From Bryopsis sp. KO-2023 (lineage: Eukaryota; Chlorophyta; Ulvophyceae; Bryopsidales; Bryopsidaceae), in NCBI GenBank assembly GCA_030272585.1, contig BSYQ01000004.1, forward strand, positions 6,758,001 through 6,822,000: a DNA stretch of 64,000 nucleotides. Reading direction: 5' to 3'. Below are positions 10,901-22,324 of this stretch, in pieces. Each line of letters begins with the position of its first letter. Position 1 is the first letter of the stretch. Position numbers and translations under genes: made by a program. The notes beneath the pieces were generated by a model. The model saw only the letters and a list, made by a program, of their open reading frames with translations. It had not been told where the DNA came from and made no database searches.

Positions 10901-13676
10901 TCTTTCGTGATCCTCGTCCAAGCCTTGCACTCTTTTGTTGGAGGCAAAAAAAAAGCAAAACAGAAAATGAAATGAAATTGCTTAACCATGAACGCATCAT
11001 TTGACCTCCATTGACTCACTTTTTAAACCGCAGCATCTTATTCTCTGTTCCGAACACAGAACCTGACAAATAATATGTAAAGAAAAGAAAAGCTGCTTTT
11101 CAAACACAGATGAATGATGGTGTACTTCAAGGAGAAATCAAACCACTTCCACAGTGGAAAAGAAAATCATCATGCTTTCGACCAGCATATTTGCTTTAAC
11201 GCTGGAGTTGAGCGTAAATGCACCTTTATCGGCTTCGCATTTCTTGCAGCACTCCTGGTCCGTTTTGGTGATATCCTTTTTTCCATCGTTAACTATGCCG
11301 TTCTCGGAAGGCAGATCAACGCCAGTCAAAACATTGCATGTGCTACCTGCCCAGCATAGGCACTCAATTTTCACTAAAAAATTCCCAGGAAGAAAATGCT
11401 GCCTTGAGATGTGTGCAGTGCATTCACATGCAATTCACATTTTGGTTTCCACCATCAGCACAAGACTAAAACAAATCAATTAAGAATCCTTTATCCGTTT
11501 TATTACTTTTTCAAGTAGCAATACATTGAAAAAGAAGCCAACTCAGCAGAGACCTCACAGCAACCAACACTTCTAAGTAGTGCCCTCCAATCAGCAGATT
11601 CTTGATAAGAAGTCTGGCACCATCACCATTTTGCGTGCAGGTATCAACACCACAGGAAGCACTTTTTCTCAGAAAAAAAGGAAAGAATTTGGATTTTTAA
11701 ATTGAAATAGACTAAGGGGATTCTCATTACCTTCCGTCAAAACGTCACTGGTTGAATCGACCGATGCTGACTCATCCAGCTTTGTGCTGGCTTCGACATC
11801 GGTTGTAGCCAGGGCTTCCCCCTCCTCCACCACTGCCAATGCATTTGCAATGGCACTGGCCACCACCTCAGTGACTGCCTCAGAGACGGTCTATAAACAA
11901 AGTACCCAACAGCGAAAATGCACAGCATGAAAATGACACTGAGGGCCAATGTGTGAATTCTTATCGACGTGTTCAGCTCACCTTCTGAATAGCTTTCACA
12001 GTTCCCCCTTGGCTTTCAGCTTTCACACTGGCGGAAGCTGCCGCCTCAGCCACCCCTTTGGTGGAAACTTCTGCCTTCACTGTGGATACAGCTTTGGAGT
12101 CATCTCCTGTGGCTTTGGCAAAAGCTTCAGCAATGGCGGTCACCACCACTTCAGCAATCGCCCTTGCGCTGGCTTCTGCTGCTCCGGAGCCGCTGCCAGA
12201 GCCCTCCACTTTGATCTGAGTAAAAAGACCTCAAATGTTTGTGCAGCGCACTACTGGAAATCGTGTATTGCTACTACTTCTTGCAAAGAAAACGCAAAGT
12301 AAAATGCAACTTAGCCTTTTTGATTTGATTTGAGGGCAATGCTTCGTATGGATTGATAGCAGATTGACTCAGACTGAATCCTTGAAATATATTACGATAT
12401 CCTGGTAAGACCTCCCCCCCCCTGTTGACACATTCAAAGAAGCAAGTAAACATAAAATCGCAGAAGATAAACACCTTGACACTGGCTTCTGCGATTGCTC
12501 TAGCAGTTGCGGAGCCCACAGCATCTGCAGCAGCAGTAGCTTGAGCATCCGCGGAGCCTCCTCTTTCCACAGCAGCGATGGCATCCGCAATGGCTTCAGC
12601 CACATCCGCCTTCACTTTGGTTTGGGCTTGAGACACGGCTTTCGACTCAACCTGCATTCCACCCCCCCCCCCCCCCCAAAAAAAAAACAAAACTTAAACT
12701 TAAAATTAAAAATGTCATCAACAATTACACTTGTAGTTTTTTATCTCATTTTTTGCCTCTGGGTGAGATGCATTTGACCCCCCCAGCTGGAGCTCTATTA
12801 TGCAGCGGGTCAGACAAAACAAAACAGGTCCAAGACAAGAGGCGTTTTATTGAGTTCATTGGATGCACCCTGCGACTACCTTATAAGGTGAGAACCTCAG
12901 TTGTCAGAGGATACTCAATCTGGAAAAACATCTGTTCTACACCTGTCACTTCTCTGCATGGGAGGCTGGATTTTAAGACAAAATGCAATGCTCTTTGCAA
13001 CTAACACCCACCTTGACATTGCCATCCTCCCCAGCTGCAGCAACAGCCTCGGAAGTCGAAGGGCCACTGCCCACAGTTCCTTCAGCAGTTGCAGAAGCTT
13101 CTGCTTTTGCTGTCAATTCTCTTTTGTGGGTCTTTTTGACCGCATCCAACCCATCACCTGTAAAACATCTACCCTAATGTGGCCAGATGCAATCGTACAA
13201 AAAGGATTTCCTGTGTTTTGCATGCTTTTGGACAGGCATATACTTGCAGCATTGATATGTGTCCTTTGAGCATTCAATGGTAGGTGAGGTTTTACAGGTT
13301 AATATTAATGTTGATTATCAAAAGTTGAGATTCGAGGTAACCATGGAAATATAATCACATGATCCACAATTTCTGTTTTTACAATTTCGTGGTGGTAAAG
13401 AACACCCTTCATTTCTTACAGAGCAGAAATTCAAACAGGGACAACTTCAATTCCTGTTTTCATTTTCATGATATGTACATCCACAGTCCTAATCACTCCA
13501 TCGACTGATCTATCGCCTAAGCAGAGTCCAGTGCCGACACCGCAAGTGCTGCTGTCTAAACGAGGAGCGTTCACCCCACCGTTGAAAGGCGTCGCACGCT
13601 CCACCGTGGCACACGCCATGCAAATCATAACGCCACATACTGCGGCTCGAATGAATTCCTGCGTTGTTATTCTCAT
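7987..13676 (-). CDS. Secreted Ala-rich protein with two PAN/apple-like domains
   Basis: Model: a signal-peptide exon from ATG 13676 (hydrophobic segment about residues 9-23; its donor is uncertain), then 13157-13012, 12651-12475, 12215-11982, 11890-11731, 11346-11224, 10931-10806, 10632-10562, 10372-10196, 9953-9720, 9406-9244, 9095-8973, 8685-8563 and 8207-7987. All joints from 13012 on are phase-compatible GT-AG. These later exons encode about 692 residues. They form two tandem modules: three or four Ala-rich exons (EAIADAIAAV-type, probably helical), then a two-exon Cys-rich domain. That domain has a C...DLPS..G..NDGKK...ECC..C......CKAWT....ECW pattern, followed by ECPHC or KCPHC. The pattern resembles PAN/apple domains, which bind carbohydrate or protein. 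The last exon adds a Cys-rich tail (CRGYDKTRCC...GCRCGFRC). Likely extracellular or cell-wall; the fibre-like composition is striking. Exon 1 and the 3' end are provisional. Confidence 0.74.
8563..10632 (-). repeat. Intragenic module B (downstream copy)
   Basis: Second copy of the Ala-rich plus PAN module. Exon sizes in order are 71, 177, 234, 163, 123 and 123 bases. The opening Ser/Gly-rich exon is about half the length of its module A counterpart; the others match within three bases. Confidence 0.8.
10806..13157 (-). repeat. Intragenic module A (upstream copy)
   Basis: First copy of the Ala-rich plus PAN module in the gene above. Exon sizes in order are 146, 177, 234, 160, 123 and 126 bases. 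Intron positions and phases match module B one for one, so the duplication copied exons with their introns. Confidence 0.8.
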
Positions 13677-14652
13677 GTGTTAAAGCCTCCTTTGTTGTCG
13701 AAAGAAGGTGGATCTGTCAGTGATCAGCTGTTCTCGTTGTTTGCGACATTTCTTCCGAGCGAGGAGTTTTGTCCTTAGGGCAGACATTTGATGTGACGCA
13801 TGAATATTGATGGGGGGGGGTTGGGTGAGGGTAAAGGACTTTTGCTTCCTTTCCAAATTTGCGACGACTTGGGACGTCATCAAAGAGCTGCTACTCTTGC
13901 AGGCGTATTGTTGCTCCAAGCAGAACAAGTCAGGAGGCCGGTATGTACGTTTCTGATAATGTGTTCTGTCTTTTGTATTCGCTGTGTCTTCCACAGCACC
14001 GGGATCTGTTGCACTTTTTCTGAAATCGCATTTGGAATCAAACACACTGCCTTCTCGTCTTGATCAGCCAGAGACTCTTTCTTTCCAAGTCAGAGTATCA
14101 AAGTACTTCTATCATTCTCCAATCATCTGGGAGTCTTCGTTGCCAGTAACTTCATAACTTCCGGGGTGCACGAATGGAACAATAAAAATGCGACGTCTTT
14201 CCCTTTTCTGACGAGTCCACTTCAAAGTCAGCGATCAACGCGAGTTCGTGTTTTATGGACACACTCCAGATTCCTCCCTGGTGGGGCGGGATGGTAGACG
14301 ATTGGGCCTTTCACTTGGCGTTGGGAACGCCGACGCACCATTCTCCTCAACAACACTCAAGGTTTGCAAACTTGACGGACTCATTACTCCATGGTCGCCC
14401 ATTGCCCTCGCGAGCTCGCTTGTTGGCGAACGATACAAGGGACAAATACTTATCGGAACAGAAATAACTGTTGAAGTCAAAATTTCTTTGGGAAGCAACT
14501 TGTGGACACAAGGCCATTATTTTTACTCCCAGGCGCCGAATTTCTCCCTGCCGAGAGGACCCACACGTCCAAAACATTACGTTCAAGTTTGAAAAACGCC
14601 TCTGATATCAAATGGTTGGCGCGTTGCGTGTTGGAGCGTTCGCTCTTTCTCC

Positions 14653-14756
14653 TTTGCCTTGTTTCTCCGTCGCCTGTGACTTTTCTTTCCGTCGCCTTTG
14701 CCTTGTTTCTCCGTCGCCTCTAACTTGTTTTTCCGTCGCCTTTGCCTTTTTTATCC
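14653..14756. repeat. 22-base tandem repeat array
   Basis: Four adjacent 22-base units (14653-14674, 14675-14696, 14697-14718, 14719-14740) plus a partial fifth. Each full unit ends in CCGTCGCC. Units alternate between a TTTGCCTTGTTTCT type and a variant carrying ACTT in place of GCCTT, suggesting a 44-base higher-order unit. No coding role is evident. Confidence 0.8.
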
Positions 14757-15232
14757 AACGCTTGGCCACTCTGCTGGTCCTCTTGACATAAATATCATTT
14801 GTTGGTCCACTGAGTGTTATTCAACGGACTCACAACTGCAATGAGCTTTTTCTTTGTCTTATCGCCAAGATATCGACTGTCCAGAAGTCAAAGGCAAGAA
14901 TGCAGTTGAGGGTCACACTATCTTCCTCCCTACAGCTGTTGTTCAGCTGTGTCTTGGTTGTTTGCTATGGGTGGATTCAAATTCTGTCCATTGGTCATTC
15001 TGTGTACGATTTGCTCGCTGCCTTTTCTTAGGCAACTCTACGATGTAAAGTTATGCCCAACTTCACGATTCGATTTTCTCTGTGCTTTCGAGAATGGTTG
15101 CTTTCGGATGTTGACGAGGGATGCAAAATTTTATGAAGTGAAAAGGTTTCACAAGCAATTGCTTGCAAGCTCAATACAGTGGGTTCTTTTTTCTGGAGAT
15201 TGAGTTATCTGAGACAAACACTTGTGGAACTG

Positions 15233-15256
15233 CGATTATGCGGGATCGCATAATCG
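15233..15256. repeat. Perfect 10-base inverted repeat (hairpin)
   Basis: Arms CGATTATGCG and CGCATAATCG are separated by GGAT. No gene context suggests a terminator or regulator role. Confidence 0.6.
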
Positions 15257-17185
15257 CCACATCGAAAACATCTCTGCAACTGCATCAAATCTTCGAACAA
15301 AAGTCAAAAAAATAAAAACAGTTGGTGCTGAAAACGCTCTTATCGCTCTGGCCATTCCCTTGTTTGCCACCCCTCAGGTACGTTTGGAAAATCTCAACGA
15401 CCAACAAAGAATAATGCATCAAAGTGGAACTTCTTTCTCAAAACAAGTAACCCCCAGAAATCAATTTTGTGAACAATGTTTTATTTTGCGCACTGTTCCG
15501 ATTGAAGATATGTTTGTTTAGATTTCGTGGGTTTTCAAGCTCTGTGTCATGCTGTGCATCACAACCCTTGTAAGGATTCCAACCAACCAATTCGCTGAAA
15601 GAGCATGTAAGATTCTGGAAAAAAAAAATCAAACAAGTCAGCAGTTTCAAACTTTTGAGTCAAGGGATACAAGCATTTGATATCTCCACGAGTTCTGAGA
15701 ACAGTATCCGGCACTTTGGGCAAAATCCTCCGGCTAGGGTGTGCACCTTGTAGGCGAATTCAATCAGTCCTTATATGGAAGATCAAGTAGCTAAAATGAA
15801 TCCAACCAGTTTTTTATGTCATTTTCAAGTCTTCAAAAGAGTTCATCAAATTTCAAACCACCACAAAAAGCAAACCCTGCTACAGGAAATCCACACTGCA
15901 ATGATCAGCAGAAAAACCAGTGAATGCCCCCTGCCGCTTGATGAGATGCATGCATGCTGGTGCAGAGCAAAGCTGAGGAACAACTGAAATCAGGGTTTCT
16001 TATTTCTGGTCCACAGATCATCAGGGCAAGAAAAAATTGCTTGTTTACCGTTTTTCCACACACCAGAGGTATTTCGCGCAACTTGTGTTGGTCCTTATGA
16101 TTTCCTTACATTCCATCTTCCATTGAATGGAAAATTATGTCTAAATTTCGCTCGTTTTTTCCATGGGCTTCACTTTCCTGGGTGGAATTGGTGTTGGTAT
16201 ATTTCCATTTTTTGGTTTTTCTTACTCCAAAAATCAAGTCGATCACCGTCACCACGAATCAAGAGTCCAGAGCATCACCACCTCGCCTTTTTGTTTGGAT
16301 GAATAGGGCAGAAATCGTTTCATGAAACATGAGGCGTTTTCCTACGATTGACAACTGTTGGAACCCTACTACAGAAAACTGACATGTGAGTGTACACTTT
16401 CACTTCATGTTTCTTTTTGTTTCATCCATGGTGTGACAACTCGAGATAATAAAACTATATTTTGTCGTTTTTATTCTACCTATTCTTTTCATAGTTATTA
16501 GTTTCAATTTTTATTGGGGCACAATTCGTGGGTTGGACAAACGATTATGGTTGATTCTGGGAAAAAGCCGCTTTTAAAAATTCTACCTAACCGTAACATT
16601 GGTCAATCAGACAATCAATCAATGATTACATGCATACATAGCATGTGTGATAGCTTCATCCCACGAATGGGAGCGCAGATAAGGGGTGTTGGCATTTTTG
16701 AATACCCAGGACGTCATGTACTGATTGATTGGATCCTGTGTGAAAACCTAGTGCCCCAAGGAAGCTCATGAGTCTCTGGGTGCCACAGGAAATACATACT
16801 GTATTGTACACACAATCGCTCAGCATCACTTGCAGTACACTTGTAGTACTTACCCAGTACAATCTTAGGTGGATTGGTTGGGGTTCCATTCTACATGGCT
16901 GCAAACATTACAAATGATCACTCCAGAGGGAAAATCACAAATTACAGATTACATTCGATATATCTCTGGTCACAGAAAAGAATCAAAACCTTGCTTGTAT
17001 GTACAGTTCGATCAAGGAAAAAAAAGAAGAAAAATCCCAACTGGGATTCTATTTTATACATTAAAAAAAGACTGCCAAGTATAGTCTCCTGCACCTGTGT
17101 GCAGAGCAAAATTCTCCCATCTGAAGTCCCCAAAACTAGTCAATCACAGAATTCCTTGATCGAGCAAAATTCCTGAGACATGCGT

Positions 17186-18654
17186 TTAATCGAGGAGGGC
17201 TCGGAGCTCACCCGCCCTCTCATTGCAAAAATCAACGTTGCAAAAATCCTGTCCTTCAAAAAACAAACACAAACAAACAACTCGTTCCGCGGTTGTTCCA
17301 TCGACGTGGCTAGGAGCTGATGCATCTGCCCCTCGGCTCAAAAGCGCCTCAGCGTTACTTTTGTATCCGTGAACGGCTGCGTTATGCAAGGCGGAAATTC
17401 CGAGGTCGTTCTGAGCGTTCACGTCAGCACCAGCATCGATCAGAGCAAGAATCACCTCCGAGTTCCCCTCGTGCACAGGAGCTATCATCAGCGGCGTTGT
17501 TCCATTATCATCACCCACGTTCACGTCCGCCCCTCCAGCAATCAGTTGCGCAACAGTGGCCAAGTGTCCAAAACGTGCAGCGATGATAAGCGGCGTCCAG
17601 CCGGTTTTCTCAGAACTTGCATCGACGTCGGCTCCTTTCTCCATGAGAAACTTCAATGCAGCTAAACAACCTCTCTGTGCTGCGTAGAATAAAGGAGTCG
17701 ATCCGTTGGCCCTATCTTCGATGTCCACTCCATTCTCCAACAAAACTTCCAAGACCTCGGTCTGGCAAGAATCGGCTGCATACGAAATGGCCTTGATGCC
17801 CTTGTCGTCGGCAGCATGGATGTCTGCACCGTTCTCCACCAAAACCTGAACGATATCTGCGTTGCCATGTACGGCGGCGACCATAAGCGGAGTCGCCCCG
17901 TTTCTTGTGAACGGGGCATCGATATCGGCTCCTTTTTTAAGGAGGAAATTCACCGTAGCCAAGCAATCTTCTTGCGCCGCCAGGTACAGAGCGGTCGATC
18001 CTGCTTCGGTCCTTTCTTCAATGTCCACCCCATTGTCCAACAGAACTTGCAAGACATCGTTCTCGCAGAAATTGCCTGCAAGTGACATGGCCTTGAACCC
18101 GTCCAAGTCAGCAGCTTGGAGGTCTGCGCCTTTCTCCACCAGAACCTGGACGACATCCGCGTTTCCATTTGCGGCGGCAAAGAGGAGAGCAGTTTGACCA
18201 GATTCTGTCTGCGTCTCGATGTCCACCCCGTTGTCAATTTCACGAATCACGGTTTCGACGTCCCCAAGCGCTGCAGCTTTCAGCAGTCGTTCTTTGCCAG
18301 TTGCGAGGTCGCTCGTTTGCAGCATTCCTGTCCCTAACGACCCAACAACCTGCACCAACACAAGCGGTTTGACATGCCCTGCCAGGCCTTTCGAAAACAA
18401 GGTTGAAATGAAGGAAGCATTTTGTGATATCGACTTTACCGCAGTTTGCTCGCTCTCATCTTGAAGCAATTTCCTCGTGGCAGTGGTGTGCTTTGGTAGG
18501 TCAAACAACGCATCCTGTCCACAAACGATTATTTCAAGGTTGCACAAGGCTCAATCGAGATCAACTCCACCTCCACGCAACCCACCTCTTGCATGAGTCC
18601 GGAGCCAACCGCGCCCACCAACAAAAACAGCAAACAAACGAGCCCACGAAACAT
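17186..18654 (-). CDS. Secreted ankyrin-repeat protein, copy 1
   Basis: The conserved start (MFRGLVCLLFLLVGAVGS, a signal peptide) lies at 18654. Read straight through, the frame stops after 41 residues; a seven-base length difference from copy 3 separates it from the ankyrin frame. Splicing a 71-base GT-AG intron (18585-18515) restores one frame: exons 18654-18586 and 18514-17186, 465 residues. The body carries about ten 33-residue ankyrin repeats (G.TAL..AA..G....V..L...GAD). Cys residues recur in several repeats (NFCEND, EDCLAT, SCQTEV, RGCLAA), and the tail is Cys-containing (LCLFFEGQDFCNVDFC). Ankyrin domains bind proteins; a secreted, Cys-bearing form is unusual. If the mini-intron is not real, this copy is a pseudogene lacking its signal peptide. 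Confidence 0.7.
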
Positions 18655-18756
18655 CTTTCTCTCCCTCTATGGAATAGCGACCACGGATCTTCGGAGGGGC
18701 TGTTGTTCGACTGGAAGAGGGAGTCCGTTTGGAGCTTTTGAACACACCACTCACCT

Positions 18757-18767
18757 GATGTCACATC
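18757..18767. promoter_or_regulatory. Conserved near-palindrome upstream of ankyrin copy 1
   Basis: GATGTCACATC occurs 103 bases upstream of the start codon. The same 11 bases sit at matching distances before copies 2 and 3, with a nearby GAGTACT motif. It could be a factor-binding site, or simply a remnant of the duplication. Confidence 0.35.
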
Positions 18768-20769
18768 CATCCCCTCCTCTGTTCTCGAGTACTGCACATC
18801 CTGTCACCTTCTAAGGAAAATACGTGTTTTTGGTCGGTCGAAGCTGGGTACCTTTGGCCTGATGTTGTGAGAACTTGGGTGTTTCCTGTCGGCGCAACCT
18901 GTGGTGGTCATGCGTGGGAGGGTTTCATCCAGAATGAGGCCATGGTGAAAAAATGTATCGCTACGTCGGAGCAGAATCCCTGGGCTGGGGTGGAGACGAA
19001 GTCGAAAGTATGGTGGACCGAGGGTGTTGTAGTCTTTGTGGGTGAATGAGATACTGATTTTTCTATTCTGTTTTCTGTTCTTCTTTTAGAGGGTAGGGCA
19101 GGGATGGATGAGATTGTTCCGTTAGCTGGATGGACATATACTTTTGTCTTCAGTTTTTTTTCCAACTGTCCCTGTTTAGTGTAGATTTATCCCCTTCTTT
19201 TTTTTTGAGAGCCACCACCTTGTTTATATTTCGGGCAGTGTACCACTCTTTAACTCATTCCTGGTTAAATTTATAGGCACTGGATTATTGGGGATTTGGG
19301 GAAAGCAAGAATAAACCACATCAAGCATCATGAATCGTTCAAAAACGCGAAAAACTCGACTCCATTCTCAACCTCTGGTGAATGTGTGCTCTCTCCAGTA
19401 ACCCACAGTAGGCACCATGGCTGCATAATGATTTTCAACATCACAGTAATATAATATTCCTCCCCCCCCTCTTCCCTCTGGAGGAAAGATAAGATCTTAT
19501 TATTCATTATCCTTCATCTGGCATTAATTTGCTGAGTATCCAACAATGTATATAGCCCCACCTGGGAGTAGTTTCATCTTTTTTCTTCTGAATAAGTCTC
19601 CAGAATTATTTGCAAAAACAGTGGGAACTAACTCATCCATAGAGATAATGGAAGAAGCACAAATTCATGTCATTTTTCCCCCCTGTTACATCAACATGTC
19701 GCTCATTTCTTGGACTTTTATTACACAAAATTACCCCACCAAAGCTACGGACAAAAATTTCTTCTAGGATATAGACTAAAAATTACCCACCAAAGCCTTC
19801 GCTGAACTCCCAACCAAAGTAGACTATCAATATTTTTTTGTATGGTTCCCCATTTTCCCTAGTTCAACCCATATGGGCTGTTGATCTTCCATCTGCCATT
19901 CTAAAACATTCCCATATGATATACCCATGTGGTTGACTATCAAAGTTCCAACCCCGCAACTACCTTATTCTGCTGCCCATATGTTTCTTTTTTTTAATCC
20001 AGAAATGGCAATTTTTTTTCTCGATGCACTTACACCCTCCTTTTCACACCAGACACTCCATCGAAGCCACAACATGGTACCAGTGATCTTGCATGTCCAC
20101 ATCACAGAAACATCACATACTTATGATCCACCAGCTGGTCTTGTCTGACAGCATGCTTTAAAAGAAAAATGATCTGTTCCTTTTCTTATGAAGCTTTGAT
20201 GCCAAAACCATCCGTCAGATTTCGCATCAAGATACTTGGTGACCGGAAGAAAAGGGCAACATCCGATTCCAATACGTCGAGGGGGACAATCTTGACTTCT
20301 GGAGCTGTTTGAAAAGAATCAATTGATCCACGATATGTCCAGGTGTGTGTTTTCTAGCGCGTATTTTCCAGACCGAAGTTGGTCGAGCAGGATGAAACAC
20401 ACAACAGCCCCTGATGGTTTTGTTCTGCTCATTTCCTCCCTTCACCACATTGCAATAAGTTTCCTGATTCTTTGAAAAAACAAAAACAAACGAGTCATAC
20501 TACATATACCATAAACCTGGGAGGCATCCCAATAGATTTCAAACAATGTCGATGTGAAATGTATTTATTTTAAGCTCAGTCTTGCAATTATTTTTGGTCA
20601 GGAAATTTGCACACTACAACTGGAAAAATACAAACAATTCCAAACAAATAGAAGTCATCAAAGCAACCATAGTTTCTCTGAAGTTTGTTTTCTCATAACG
20701 CTGGATGTAAGATTTGGACTTTTTTTTGCTCATTTTTTGTTTTAGATCAATTTGAACACACCTGACAAA
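18768..20769. other. Intergenic region, nothing recognised beyond duplicated flank
   Basis: The first 300 bases (to about 19060) are related to 27780-28010 upstream of ankyrin copy 3, so the duplication unit included the promoter. The rest is AT-rich and without supported genes. Confidence 0.45.
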
Positions 20770-22324
20770 TCACAACTGCTCGAAAAACCGAGCATTGCGG
20801 ATTTGCTGCTGCAAGTTGATTGCGTCGACCTCCTCCATAGCTAGACATTTCAAATCAAAACAAACTCATCGGATGGCTTTGACTTTTTCATATACTTAAA
20901 AAATCCATCAAATTGAAGTGTCAAGAAGAAAGCAACATGACATTTCTTCCTATGTTATGCAAACAAACCCACCTCGGCAGTAGCTGATTCTCGTCTCCTC
21001 AACCAAACTCCTCACTGGTCCATTATCATTTTCCAGGCTGGTGAATGGGGGCCTGAGTGGAGAATACATTGGGGGAATCTTGATTGCCTGGAAGGTGAAG
21101 CCATTGGTATTTCCAAGTCCCTGAAATTCATGGCACGTTCAATATATGCAGCAAACATTTTCACAACTCATGCAAGTGGAGCATGAATATCACACATTTT
21201 CAGTGCTTAGAACATTTTGGTTGGCGGATAATAAAATAGATATACAGTAAGTGGCAGTTTGTTTTTTTTTCCCTTGGAGGCCTTACATCAGCCACTCTGG
21301 AGTTGGAAATGGGTCGTTACCTGTGCTTTTTGATTCTTTTTCTCATTGTTTTCCTTCCCTTCACTTGATCCACTTCCATCAAATTGGTTTCCAGCAGCGG
21401 AGCTTGTTTTGCAGTCAGCTTCCTGTGATGCAAAATGCACACAAAATTAAAAGTGAAAAAAATGAGAAAGACAGCAAAAAAGCATCATAACATATGTTAA
21501 AAAAGCATCCCCAGCATCGGACTAATTGGTTAGAGAAATCTAACAGGCAGTTTTCTGTCCACACACCTTCATCTCCAACATTTCAATCTTCTTTTTCATA
21601 GATTCCAACTCTTTCCTAAGAGAATCCCTTTCCTCAGTCATACTTTCCAGCTCCTCCTTGATTTTTTCCAGTGGAATATTGTCTGGAGCATAGGTCAACA
21701 AAAGAGTCTCCCATCCATTTCCTTTTTTCAGCAATCAAAGACCATGTAAATTCACAGGTTGTTAAGCTATCGAATGAAAAATTAAATTCTTTGAAGAAAG
21801 GCCCAGACCTCCAGCTGGGAATGGTAGTTTTTGTTACTAAAAATAAAGCAAATGTTCGACAAAACATCACTTGAGAAAAATTTATTGATTGGGAGATGTC
21901 CAAACATACACAGAAATGAGAATTGAAACTCAGTGGTGGCTGTTGGGCAACTGCAATCATCTTGATTTAAAGAAGCAAAGGTATATTCTTCAAGTCAAGA
22001 TAGATTTTTATATTCCACTGGTGGAAGCTTCACCTTCTTGGATACAATCGAAGAACTCTTCTTCCAACTGTTCTTCATGTTCCTCCTCCACCTGCGAGCA
22101 CTCGTGAAAGACACCGTCGTCTTTGTTTGCCGTCCCTTGAGTGATATGTGCCCGGAGGTTTTCTATGGCCCACACTCCAGCACATACCGAACCCCACCAA
22201 ACAACATCCCTGAAGAAGAACAAGAAACGCGACAGGCGTTAAGGAGACACGAAGCTCCAACAACGAAAAAAGAACTAGACTTGCGACAGGCTTACTGCAA
22301 GAAGGTCGCTCCGTCGAACATCAT
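20770..22324 (-). CDS. Small coiled-coil protein, unknown function
   Basis: Six exons: 22324-22296, 22209-22034, 21721-21567, 21422-21321, 21120-20973 and 20840-20770. Every GT-AG joint is phase-consistent (2, 1, 0, 0, 1), giving 226 residues. The order is: a mildly hydrophobic N-terminal stretch (GATFLQDVVWWGSVCAGVW), an acidic segment (EEEHEEQLEEEFFD), a coiled coil around LEKIKEELESM, a Ser/Asn/Lys linker, and a C-terminal region with PPMYSPLRPPF. I do not recognise a family. The two adjacent ATGs at 22324-22319 are the only starts that meet the phase of exon 2; an alternative first exon (ATG at 22466) leads into a different frame. It lies between ankyrin copies 1 and 2 but shares no sequence with them. 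Confidence 0.6.

Larger units (their letters stand above)
13677..17185. other. Intergenic region with small repeats
   Basis: About 3.5 kb between the Ala-rich/PAN gene and ankyrin copy 1. It contains a 22-base tandem array (14653-14756) and a perfect hairpin (15233-15256). The segment from about 16870 to 17160 is the 3' flank of ankyrin copy 1 and is clearly related to 23290-23590. Several frames of 80-120 codons occur (for example around 14250-14590 on both strands) but lack splice or domain support. Confidence 0.45.

Noticed and set aside
13244-13430. Cys-rich frames between the signal exon and the next exon of the Ala-rich/PAN gene
   Set aside because: Two frames give attractive Cys patterns, but neither has an AG acceptor in the right place or a phase that links to the flanking exons; upstream in-frame stops intervene.
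13680-14045. 121-codon minus-strand frame just upstream of the Ala-rich/PAN signal exon
   Set aside because: It ends four bases before the start codon, so it falls in the expected 5' UTR or promoter; composition is unremarkable.
14248-14592. 114-codon plus-strand frame with an opposing 81-codon frame
   Set aside because: Both strands are open, with no splice continuation and no family resemblance. Kept only as part of the intergenic description.
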